A stretch of DNA of 64,000 bases from Musa acuminata AAA Group. Lineage: Eukaryota > Streptophyta > Magnoliopsida > Zingiberales > Musaceae. Position numbers and translations under genes: made by a program. The stretch lies in assembly GCF_036884655.1 (NCBI RefSeq), contig NC_088342.1, forward strand, positions 35,034,001 to 35,098,000. Direction: 5' to 3'. Below, in pieces: positions 25,031-37,200 of this stretch (position 1 is the stretch's first letter; each line of letters opens with the position of its first letter). A model generated the notes under the pieces. The model saw nothing but the letters and a program-made list of their open reading frames with translations, was not told the DNA's origin and made no database searches.

Positions 25031-26547
25031 TGTTGAATCTTTGATTTTGATTATGAAACCAATTGATAGTGTTTATGATTTGATATGCGTTTTGAGTAAT
25101 GTTTGAAGCTTCGATTAAGAAGAGATAGTTAAAGCAGGAAGAATCATGTTGTGCCAGAGAAAAACATGTTAGAAGATTGGATGTCGCGCCGAAAGATCGG
25201 TCGACATATAGATAGAAGGCTTCGGGCCATAGTTTCGGACATTGGTTCAAGAAGAGCGGATATTGCGCCAAGGATATCGGAGTTGCAGAGGTCAATTGGC
25301 CAATTGGCCACTTGGGCAATAGGCCGCAGGAGAAGACGATGCGCCGAAGAATCGGACGAAGTGTCGATGAACTAATGACATGCCGGACAACATGATTCAT
25401 GCTTAGTAATAATTGTCTAGATCAAAGTATATTTTATGTATGCAGGATTAACTACGATAGCAAGGTATAAAGCAAAATGAAGTCTCAGAGTCGAGAACGA
25501 GATTTCGTTGGGAGTTCGAGAGTTCGTCGGAAGTCCGGACGTTCGTTTGAAGTTCTGCCGGAACCAACCGAGAAGTCTAGAAGCTTGCCAAAGAAGCTCG
25601 TCAGAACTTGCCAAGAAGATCATCGTGAAGTCCAGGAGCTTACCGGGAATCCGTTGGAACATTGCCGAGAGATCGTCGGAAGTTCGTCGAAAGATCGTCG
25701 GAAGCTCGCCGGAAGAAACCTTAACTCATTGAACTTATTTAGCTTAATATACGCCTTAGAATTCATAGTTAGCATATAATTGAGATTGGAATTGAGCCAG
25801 CCCAATTAGGGGCCAATTGGGCCCATGTAAGGACTATGTTGTGCCAAATGAAAAGGCTCAAACAATGACCCTAAGAGGTGGCACCGTCGTGGCATAGTCT
25901 TTGAGACTGTGTCAGGCGGTAGTACCACCCAATGTCAGTGTCAGTGTTAGACTAGCACTGACGGTGGTACCGCCCAACACAGGCGGGGGTACTGCCCATA
26001 CCCAAGAAACCCAGGATGAGACATTTTTAGGCTCCAAGTTTGAATCAACTTGAGGCTTATAAATACCCCTCTCATCCCCGGTTAAAACATACAAGCATAG
26101 AGAATTTAAAAAGGGAAAAACGCTGTAGTAATCTCTTGTGAGAATCCTCTTCTTCTAGTCAAAGTGTTAGAATAGTTTGAGAGAGGAGTGAGTGCTTGTA
26201 AAGGTTGTCTTTTAAACCTGTGAAAAGGAGAAGAGGGGTGTAAGAAGAAGGTTGATCTTCACCTATTAAATGAAAATTGATAGTAGATGCCGGTGGCCTC
26301 GATTTAAGAGAAATCGGCGGAGTGGATGTAGATCACGATGACCGAACCACTATAAAAATCTAGTTTGTAATTTACCTTACTACAAATCTCCTTACTTACG
26401 TAATGCTTTCAATACGTTTACAAACATGCTTTCAAGTTAAGAATATTTCCAGGATCAGTTTTCAACGTATGAAATAATTTTTTAAAAATAACGTTTTTAT
26501 CTATTTCACTAATTCACCCCCCTACTAGTGTCGACTCGTTCCTAAAA
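25031..26547 (+). mobile_element. solo LTR of a copia-type element
   Basis: 1517 bp from TGTTGAATCTTTG to CCTAAAA, flanked by the perfect 5-bp target duplication TTATT (25026-25030, 26548-26552). It is related to the LTRs of elements 1, 2 and 4: GGAAGTTCG-type repeats, GGCGGTAGTACC-type modules (25871-25995), a TATAAATA box at 26058 and the C-rich end. No internal region or second LTR is present, so it is the product of LTR-LTR recombination. The last bases CTAAAA differ from the usual CTAACA. Confidence 0.9.
26058..26065 (+). promoter_or_regulatory. TATA box in solo LTR
   Basis: TATAAATA, at the equivalent position to the other LTRs of this family. Confidence 0.5.
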
Positions 26548-29500
26548 TTATTAACAGAAAATTTTATACTACATAGAATCAAATATTATGACAAAAGTAT
26601 TTAGCATTGCTTATTCCTTAAAATTCAATCTCCTAATAGTTAACAATTATTAACAGAAAATTTTATACTACATGGAATTAAATATTATGTTGAAAGTATA
26701 TAGCATTGCTTATTTCTTAAAATTTAATCTCCGGATAATTAACAATTATTAATAGAAAATTTTATACTACATGGAATAAAATATTATGCCGAAAGTATTT
26801 TGCGTTGTTTATTCCTAAAAATTAAATCTCCTATTAGTTAACAAATATTAATAGAAAATTTTATACTATATGGAATCAAATATTTTATCGAAAGTATTCG
26901 GCATTGCTTATTCCATAAATTTAATCTCCGGATAGTTAACAATTATTAATATGAAATTTTATACTACATGGATTCAAATATTATGTTGAAAGAATTTGGT
27001 GTTGCTTATTCCTTAAAATTTAATCTTTTAATAGTTAAAAATTATTAATAGAAAATTTTATACTACATGGAATCAAATATTATGTCGAAAGTATTTGGCA
27101 TTGCTTATTCTTTAAAATTCAATCTCCTGATAGTTAACAATTATTAACAAAAAATTTTATACTACATGGAATCAAATATTATGTCAAAAGTATTTAGCGT
27201 TGCTTATTCCTTAAAATTCAATCTACCGATAATTAACAATTATTAACAAAAAATTTTATACTATATGGAATAAAATATTATGTGGAAAGTATTTGACGTT
27301 GCTTATTCCTAAAAATTTAATCCCTTGATAGTTAGCAATTATTAACAAAAAATTTTATACTATATGGAATCAAATATTATGTCGAAAGTATTTGACATTG
27401 CTTATTCCTTAAAATTCAATCTCCTGATAGTTAACAATTATTAATAGAAAATTTTATACTACATGGAATAAAATATTATGTCGAAATTATTTTGCGTTGT
27501 TTATTCCTAAAAATTAAATCTCCTGATAGTTAACAAATATTAATAGAAAATTTTATACTATATGGAATCAAATATTTTGTCGAAAGTATTCGGCATTGCT
27601 TATTCCTTAAAAATTTAATCTTTTGATAGTTAACAATTATTAATAGAAAATTTTATACTACATTGATTCAAATATTATGTTGAAAGTATTTGGTGTTGCT
27701 TATTCCTTAAAATTCAATCTTTTAATAGTTAAAAATTATTAACAGAAAATTTTATACTACATGGAATCAAATATTATGTCGAAAGTATTTGACATTACTT
27801 ATTCCTTAAAATTCAATATCTTGATAGTTAACAATTATTGACAAAAAATTTTATACTAAATAGAATAAAATATTATGTCAAAATTATTTAGCGTTGCTTA
27901 TTTCTTAAAATTCAATCTATTGATAATTAACAATTATTAACAGAAAATTTTATACTACATGGAATAAAATATTATGTGGAAAGTATTTGACGTTGCTTAT
28001 TCCTAAAAATTCAATCCCTTGATAGTTAACAATTATTAACAGAAAATTTTATACTATATGGAATCAAATATTATGTCGAAAGTATTTGACATTGCTTATT
28101 CTTTAAAATTCAATCTCCTGATAGTTAACAATTATTAATAGAAAATTTTATACTACATGGAATAAAATATTATGTCAAAATTATTTTACGTTGTTTATTC
28201 CTAAAAATTAAATCTCCTTATAGTTAACAAATATTAATAGAAAATTTTATACTATATGGAATCAAATATTTTGTCGAAAGTATTCGGCGTTGCTTATTCC
28301 TTAAAATTTAATCTTCTGATAGTTAACAATTATTAATAGAAAATTTTATACTACATGAATTCAAATATTATGTTGAAAGTATTTGGTGTTGCTTATTCCT
28401 TCAAATTCAATCATTTAATAGTTAAAAATTATTAACAAAAAATTTTATACTACATGGAATCAAATATTATGTCGAAAGTATTTGGCATTGCTTATTCCTT
28501 AAAATTCAATCTCTTGATAGTGAACAATTATTAACAAAAAATTTTATACTACATGGAGTCAAATATTATGTCAAAAGTATTTAGCGTTGCTTATTCCTTA
28601 AAATTCAATCTATTGATAATTAATAATTATTAACAGAAAATTTTATACTACATGGAATAAAATATTACGTGGAAAGTCTTTGACGTTGCTTATTCCTAAA
28701 AATTCAATCCCCTGATAGTTAACAATTATTAATAGAAAATTTTATACTATATGGAATCAAATATTATGTCGCATTGCTTATTCCTTAAAATTCAATCTTC
28801 TGATAGTTAACAATTATTAATAAAAAATTTTATAATACATGAAATCAAATATTATGTCGAAAGTATTTGGCGTTTCTTATTCATTAAAATTCAATCTCTT
28901 AATAGTTAACAGTTATTAACAGAAAATTTAATACCACATGGAATCAAATATTATGTCCAAAATATTTGACGTTGCTTATTTCTTAAAATTCAATCTCCTG
29001 ATAGTTAACAATTGCTAACAAAAAATTTTATACTAAATGGAATCAAATATTATGTGGAAAGTAGTCAACAATTATTAACCGAAAAAATTATATTACATGG
29101 AATCAAATATTATGTCGAAAGTATTTCTAATTGCTTATTTCTTAAAATTTAATATCCTGATAGTTAACAATTATTAGCAGAAAATTTTATACTACATGGA
29201 ATCAAGTATTATGTCGAAAGTATTTTGCATTGAATATTCCTTAAAATTCAATCTCTTGATAGTTAACAATTATTAATAGAAAATTTTATACTACATGGAA
29301 TCAAATATTATGTATTATGTTGAAAGTATTTGGCGTTGCTTATTCCTTAAAATTCAATCTCATGATAGTTAATAATTATTAATAGAAATTTTTTTACTAT
29401 ATGGATTCAAATATTATGTCAAAAGTATTTGGGGTTGCTTATTCCTTAAAATTCAATCTTTTGATAGTTAACAATTATTAACTGAAAATTTTATACTACA

Positions 29501-29978
29501 TGGAATCAAATATTATGTCGAAAATATTTGGGGTTGCTTATTACTTAAAATTTATTTTTTTGATATTTAATAATTATTAATAAAAAATTTTATGTTATAT
29601 GGAATCAAATATTATGTTGAAAGTATGCATTGCTTATTTCTTAAAGTTCTATCTCTTAATAGTTACAATTATTAAAAAAAATTATATTATATAAAATTAA
29701 ATATTATGTGAAAAGTATTTGGCGTTGTTTGTTCATTAAAATTTAATATTCTGATAGTTAAAAATTATTAAAAAAAAATTTTATTCTAAATGGAATCAAA
29801 TATTATGTCGAAAGTATTTAGCATTGCTTATTCCTTAAAATTCAATCTCTTTATAGTTAACAATTTTTAACAGAAAATTTTATACTATATGGAATCAAAT
29901 ATTATGTCGAAAGTATTTCACGTTGCTTATTTCTTAAAATTTAATCTCTTGGTAGTTAATAATTATTAACAGAAAATT
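26548..29978. repeat. 99-bp satellite, block 3
   Basis: About 35 monomers in the same orientation as blocks 1 and 2. The array becomes irregular towards the right: truncated units near 28760 and 29050, a partial duplication of ATTATGT near 29310. It ends inside a monomer at AGAAAATTTATGCTTGC. This is the true right edge of the array. Confidence 0.94.
26680..28760. repeat. higher-order repeat, period about 693 bp (7 monomers)
   Basis: The variant GCGTTGTTTATTCCTAAAAA begins at 26801, 27493 and 28187 (28187 with one change), and the TATTCGGC variant recurs with the same spacing (692-694 bp). This is 7 x 99 and differs from the 13-monomer arrangement of block 2. Confidence 0.8.
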
Positions 29979-30860
29979 TATGCTTGCTACATGAAGTGTT
30001 ACGATTCATTTCAACTATCGTTAAACCAATCTAATCGCCCGGAAAGGATACTGCCTCAATGTTACACCACAAATAATCCAAATACAAAATTGAAAAAATA
30101 GATTAAAATGTTATATAAATTGGATATAAAAATGTCCAAGAGTCATCTCTATTTCTATTTCAATGATGTGTTAGTTCTCTACAAAGTTGGCAGACGATTT
30201 CCATTATTTATTGAGGTAATGTTATGTGAGGGCTTCGCGGGGGCTTTGGGCTTTTTGTTTTTATTTTTACTAGGACCCTGAATGTGGGTAAATAAAAAAG
30301 CATGCAGATTGAATCACCCTTTTGAGTAAGGCTCATGTGGGTTTCGTTCACCCTAACTTTCTTAAATTATATGTTGCAAATAGTATGGGTTGAATGAAAC
30401 CTTTCATCCGAATAAAAAAATTGACTTCCAATTATATTGCAGGGAATCAAATATCTATTCCCAAGTATTTGCAGTTGCTTCTTCCTAAACTTCTGTCACT
30501 TGAAAAGTAGCAATTACTCCGAGAAATTTGTGCTTGCAACTTTATCAATCCCCCCCCCCCCCCCCCCCCCCCCCCCGAAACAACTGTGTTGAAAATGAGC
30601 GTTCAAAATTTCAAATTCTGTTTTTAAAAAGAAACTTGATTCCGCAGAAAATTTAAGAATAAAAAATATCATTCCCCTAACCAATCAGGGTTCTAGCAAT
30701 CAGTTCCCGACACTACCTGAATGCTTCAGCACAAATTATCCAAAAAATGAAACTGGGGAAAAAGAAAAAGTATTGAAATGTTCGACAAATGGATCCAAAA
30801 TTGTCCAATTGTCATCTCTATTTCAAAAAGGTATTATTCTCCACAAATTTCCATGATGAT
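29900..30860. repeat. diverged duplication with a single satellite-like unit
   Basis: The stretch 29890-30155 (last satellite monomer plus flank) can be aligned with 30453-30826. Shared words in order: GGAATCAAATAT, AAGTATTT, GTTGCTT, GCTTGC, the AATNATCCAAA stretch, and TCATCTCTATTTC at the end of both (about 30144 and 30811). The second copy therefore contains one diverged satellite-like monomer (30453-30545) next to the 3' end of the agenet gene. It also has an additional 100 bp and a C tract. Confidence 0.65.
30550..30576 (+). repeat. poly-C tract
   Basis: 27 consecutive C. Length is likely variable and may be affected by sequencing error. Confidence 0.9.
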
Positions 30861-31275
30861 TTGGTTGCACTTGACCATTGAAACCGAAACTTCTGTAGAC
30901 CTTTAAGCCATTTGATCTTCTGTGCGAGTACCTCTAGCTGAATGATGGATGACTCTATGCTGTCAGGTGGATGCTTTAAAGAAGCCGTATAATTCGTTTC
31001 ATCAATCCATATCTTCCCAAGAGAATTCAAATGATCCCTTGCAGATGGTTGTTTTCTCCCTATGCTGACATCATCTTTTGTTGAAATCACACGGTCACTC
31101 CCACTAATATGAATCTTCCTGACTGAATCCGTGGCACTAGCTTGATCGTCTGTATATGATGCTTCTGTTGGTACACTTGATGTATTGCTGAGCTCTTCGG
31201 TAGCAGTATACGAGCAATTTGGTTTTCCTTCCAGGGAACTATCGCAAGGCATGCTCATCCTTGTATTGATGGTTT
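30818..31275 (-). CDS. agenet gene, last exon
   Basis: 458 nt including the TAG stop at 30818-30820. Acceptor TATGCTCAG. It encodes a Ser/Thr-rich, probably disordered region, then [20 protein letters not shown] and a basic/aromatic end ([13 protein letters not shown]). The downstream 3' flank is the segment duplicated towards the satellite. Confidence 0.82.
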
Positions 31276-34200
31276 CTGAGCATACGGAAGATAAACATGA
31301 AAAAACATTAATGTCAGTCCATACTATTATGTGAATTTAAACTGACATGGTATCTTGTTTTTAGGATAATCCTGACAGAGTAGTGAATCTTGGAAGAAAA
31401 TAAAATACATTGTTCCACATGATGCAGAGCCACAGATGCTCCATAATAATAACCTATCTTGTTACTTCCTTGTTACAACTGACAACTTCTTTATCCTCTA
31501 TGGATGCCTCAAGGCAAATAACTTTTACAACAAAGAAACTTGCCGAACAACAATGAAAGGCCACGTTTTTCTATCGCAACTAGAAGTGGATTGTACGGTG
31601 TATGTTCAAAACACCACCAAATGGCTTATTAGTGAATCTCAGAAACAATAAGCATATTCAATACCTATATAAGAAACTAAACTTTACTTTTCAAATAGTG
31701 AAACAGGCATATTCAACATAAATTCACATTATAAAAAGATCATGATCCAATTAATCTCAAAGGGGATAGAAGAAGAGGAAAAACACAGCTAAATCCAAGT
31801 TGCTAGATATTCAGCAATTCCAAAGGTTCCACCGCCATGAACCATAATTAATACAGTTTAAATACAAAATAGGCTCTCTCTAGGATTACAGCTCTTCTTT
31901 AAAAGTTTTTTTACAATTACTATCTGCTCATACGTAATAAATGCACCAGCAACCTTAAAACTACATTCTCTCATGTTACATGAATATAACAGAAATAAGA
32001 GCAAATAATAAATGAGGATCAACATTACCATAACTATTCCGATGAATCAGAATGGCACAACTGTCAAAATTGCCATGTTCCTAGTACCATCAATGAGAAC
32101 AGAATTGTTATAAAGATAACTGAAGAAATTATTTGTAAAAGTAATCAAGCAGTTTTGATAAACTAGAACAAAAATGCATACCATGCATCAATAAGTTCTG
32201 GATAGAACTGAGTTGTCAGCTGTACATGGTATTAATATCCTAAAACTAGTAGCTCTTGTATAAGAACAGATATAAGATCTATCAAAGGGATTGTGAAGAA
32301 AGAAAAAGCGAAGGTGCCCATCATTACTTGGAATAAGTTCCAACTATATGCAACTAATTCATTGTCTTGATACTCAACGGAGTAACAGGTTCATTGAACA
32401 TTTAAAAAAAAAAAAAAGGCACCATAGATCAGAAAAAATGCCCGTGGGTCATCTTAATAATGTCTGAGGCAATTCAATCCATTTGTCTTCAGTGTTGACG
32501 AAACTAAAAAGTGAGGCATGGATACAAAACACAGTCATATTGACAACAATTTTTGGAAAAACAGTGCACAACCCACATGCAAATGATGGTTAAATATAGT
32601 TTAACTACAAGGGCAATTTCCTTAAGAAAAATCTCTGTTTTGGGCTTTTATTATTCCACAGAGTGCCTATGTTGATTCTTTTTCCACAGAAAACCCTCTA
32701 GTTTTTCAATTGAACAAAGTGCACTCCCCCACTACTCTTTTCTCTTTCCTTCTCTTTTTTTCAAATTCATTCAATTGAATCAGCTCATTCAAATGAACTG
32801 GTTTAACCAGCCCAAAATTTAAACTGATCCATATAAATAATACCTAGTAAATTTAAATAATTTTAATATATATTATTTATATTAATAAAAAATAAAAATA
32901 ACTAATCCTTATATTACAAATAAAACAACAAATTATGACAAAATAAAAATCATATTATTAATGCAAAGTAAACCATAATATAATAATATTATTTGCATAT
33001 TTTAAATAAATAACAATAAAATTATTAATTGACCAAAAAATATTTAAATATTATCCAAGAATATTTTCAAAAGTTTTAAGAAAAAAATTCTTTTTAGGAA
33101 CTAAGCTACACAGTTTTTGAATTAATTTTTGAGTCATTTTAAAAAACGGTACAATCGCATACAAAAATAGTGTCACTTACCTTCAATTTTTTCTAAAAGA
33201 TCTCAAATTTTCATAAACCTTAGAAATAACCTATAGAAGTCTAAATGATCATTTTTCTATCCTAATCATTTAAATAAGTATTTTGACTTATTTCAACCCT
33301 TAAAATATAAATTTTCATTATTTTTAAAATTTACATAATTTAAGGTGAATTTGCAATCACTTTGTGCCAAAAGCCACTAGAATATTATCATATAAGGCTA
33401 TCTAAGTTTTGAGAAAAAAATTTAGCGAACCAAATTATACTATCTTTAGGGCCCTCCCTAAAAAAAAGTGTAATCTAATAAAAAACACTAATAACTCACC
33501 TCCCATTTTAAAATAAATTATCAAAATCTCAGAAAATATTTAAAATCACTTACAAAGACATGTCATTCTCAAATGATCATTTTGTAATTTTAAGCATTTA
33601 AAATTGGTGTTTACACTAATTTGAACCCTGATATTTTTTCAATTTTGTCCGGTATAAGATAAATTTACAAAAAACCAATTGAATATTACCAGAGAAGGTT
33701 TTTCTTAAGTTTTGAGACAATTTTTTTGAGAACTCGAGTTAGATAGTTTTCAATGGGGTTCCACTGTTTTTTGAATCCTATTAAAAGATAATACAACCAT
33801 GTACAAACGTAACGGGGTTCACATCCATTTTTATAAAAAAAAATTCCAAATATTTAGAAAACGTTGAGAATAAGTTTTTATATGCCTAAATATGAATAAA
33901 ATAGATATTTTCCCTAATTTTAGCCCTTTATATGTTAATTTTTTAATTTTTCCCTCAAATTAAGGTGAATATATAATTTGTGCTATTTTTTAAATTTTGC
34001 CCAAATCAAGATTTTATGAAGTTTTGAAAAAATGTATATCTTATGAAAAACCTAGGATGCATTGTTTGTAGGTCCTATCCAAAAATAGTGTAACCCAATT
34101 GAAAATAGTGTGACACATGTTTTACATTTTCTAAAAAATAATCAAATTTTCATGATGCCTTGAAAATTACTTACAAAGACATAAATGATTATTTTTCTAT

Positions 34201-37200
34201 TCTTAAGCTTTTAAAATACATATTTTCCCTAGTTTCAGCTCTTAAAATGCTGAATTTATCTTTTTTTTTTCAATATTGCCCAATTTAAGATAATTTACAG
34301 GCCAAAATCACTAGCATATTATCAGACAAGTATTCTGAAGTTTTGAGAAAAATAAATTTTTGGAGACCAACATGTTCTTTTAATGGGTTCAATAGAAAAA
34401 GTATAACCTCATTCAAAGTGTAACTCACCACCGACTTTTACCAAAAATTCTCAAATTTTCAAAAACAAATCAAATTCCCTTACAAACACCTAAATAATAT
34501 TTTTCCTTTTTTTATTTGAAAGTTTTTTAAATAGGTATTTTCACATGTTATAACTCTTAAAAGGTTGAATTGTGTCATTTTTCTAATTTTTTCAATTTAA
34601 GATAAATTTACAACCTTGGACCAAAAATCATTGAACAAGAGAAACTTTTCTGAAGTTTTGAAAACTCTTCAAGGAGAGTTCAGTTACAGTATTCTCCGTT
34701 GGTGTTCAATGATTTTTAAATATCATTCAAAAAATGTAAAATCCCATTCAAACACAACATAACTCAATTGTCACTTTTCCAAAAATTCTCAATTTTTTAG
34801 GAAACACTACAAAAGGCTGCTAAAGACTTAAATGACCAGTTTCTTCAATTTTTAAACCTTTCAAATAGATATTTTTATTGTTTTTGGCCCTCGAAATGTT
34901 GGATTTGTATCATATTTTCAGAATTTTACCTACATTAAGGTGAATTTACAAAAACCAATCGAATATTATCAAAAAAGGTTTTGTAAAGTATCAACAATTT
35001 TTTTTTAATATTTAAGTTACACAGTATTTGAATCCTTTAAAAAATAGTATACATCACTAAAACATATAGTATTCAACTAACCTTGCACTTTTTTAAAAAA
35101 ATTTTCAAATTTTTAGGAAACATTAGAAATGAAAATGATCATTTTTTTAATTTTTAAGCCTTTAAAATAGATGTTTTTCTTGATTTCAATCCTTAAATGT
35201 TTAAATTTATGCTTTTTAAAAATTCACCCAATTTAAGGAGAATTTACAACTTTAGGCCAAAAACTACTTTAATATTATTAGAAAATATTTTTCAAATTTT
35301 GAGAAAAAAATATTTCTTGGACAAAAAAAATTACATAATTTTTAAATAGGTTTACACTATTTTTGGATTCTCCTTTTCAAAAACTGTGTGATTCACCTCT
35401 CAATTTTTTAAAAATTATGAAATTTTAGAAAAGATTTGAAATGATTTACAAAGGCCTAAATGATCGTTTTTTAGTTTTAAATTTAAAAGTATTTTTACTG
35501 ATTTCAACCTTTAAAGATTAAATTTGTACTATTTTTCTAATTTTGTCCCATTTAAGATGAATTTATAAACTCAATCAAAAACACTATAACTCACCTCCCA
35601 ATTTTTTAGCATTGAAAATAGGTGTTCCATGGATTTTAGAGCTCATTCAAAACATTCATAATCTCATTCAAAAACAACGTAACTCAGTGCTCAGTTTTCT
35701 TTTTCAAGAATTCTCAAATTTTTAGAAAACACTAAAAACTACTTCCAAAGACCTAAATGATCTTTTTTCTTATTTCTAAGCCTTTAAAAAGATATTTTTG
35801 TTAATTTTAGCCTTAAAAAGTTGGATTTGTTCCTTTTTTAAAATTTTACATAATTTAAGGTGAATTTATATCCACTTTCGACCAAAAACTAGTAGAATGT
35901 TATCAAAGAGGGATTTCTAAAACTTCGGGGAAAAACTTCTTTTTGATGATTTAAGTTATGCAATTTGGATATAGTTCCATAGGTTTTTGGAACCCATTAA
36001 AAAAAAAGTATAATGTATTCAACTACTTGTACAATTTTCTTTAAATTTTTTTGAATTTTTAAGAAACATTAGAAATGAAAATGATCTTTTTTTTATTTTC
36101 AAGCCTTTAAAAAAGATATTTTACTGATTTCATCGACTACTTGAATATTATTAAACAAGGTCTTTCAAAATTTGAGAAAAAAAATAAAATTTTCATTTTC
36201 TATCAGTGTAATTCAGCTCTGAATTTTTCTAAAAATTCTGAAATTTTCAAAAAAAACATTTAAAATGTTTTACGAAGGCCTAAATGATTAATTTTTAAGT
36301 TTTCAATTTAAATGTAGTTTTACAGATTTCAACCCTTAAAAGATTAAATCTGTATCATTTTTCTAATTTTGCCCCATTTAAGATTAATTTATAAATCTGA
36401 TATGTTTCCCAAAGTACTGAGAAAAAATGGAAAATTATATTCTCTTTAGGGTTCTATAAAAAAAAAGTGTAATCTCATTCAAACACACTATTAACTCACC
36501 TCCCATTTTTTCAAAAAATATCAAAATTTCAGAAAAACCTTTCAAATTGTTTATAAAGGCATGTCATCCTCAAATGGTGCTTTTTTGTATTTTTATGCAT
36601 TTAAAATTGGTGTTTATATTGATTTCAGCAAATTTTATTCAATATAATATAAATTTATTAAAAACAACTTGAAGATTAACAGAGATGGATTTTAAAAAGT
36701 TTCTAGAAATAATTATTTTTTCAAGACATGAGATAAGATAATTTTGAATAGGTTTATATTGTTTTTGGATCATCTTAAAAAAATAGTACTGCTCACCTCC
36801 ACTTTTTTAAAAAAAGTCAAATATTTAGGAAACCTTCAAACTGAGTTATATGCCTAAACATAAATAAAATAAATATTTTTCCTTATTTTTTCCCTTAAAA
36901 GGTTGCATTTATGTTAATTTTCTAATTTTTCCCTAAACTTAAGGTGAATACATAATCACTTTGCCTAATTTGTGTCATTTGTCTCATTTTGCCTTAAAGT
37001 TACAATATGCCAACAGACAGGCTTCACGTTTTCTGAAAATTATCAAATTTTCAAGATACTTAAAATTGAAAAATGATCATTTAGGTTTTTGTAGGTCATT
37101 TTTAAGTCTTTAAAATATATTTTTTCCTTAATTTCAGCACTCAAAAGTTTAATTTATCTATTTTTTCAATCTTGCCAAATTTAAGATAATTTACAGGCCA

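Noticed and set aside
31436..31651. 71-codon plus-strand frame
   Set aside because: It lies inside the 753-bp intron of the agenet gene on the opposite strand and has no recognised similarity.
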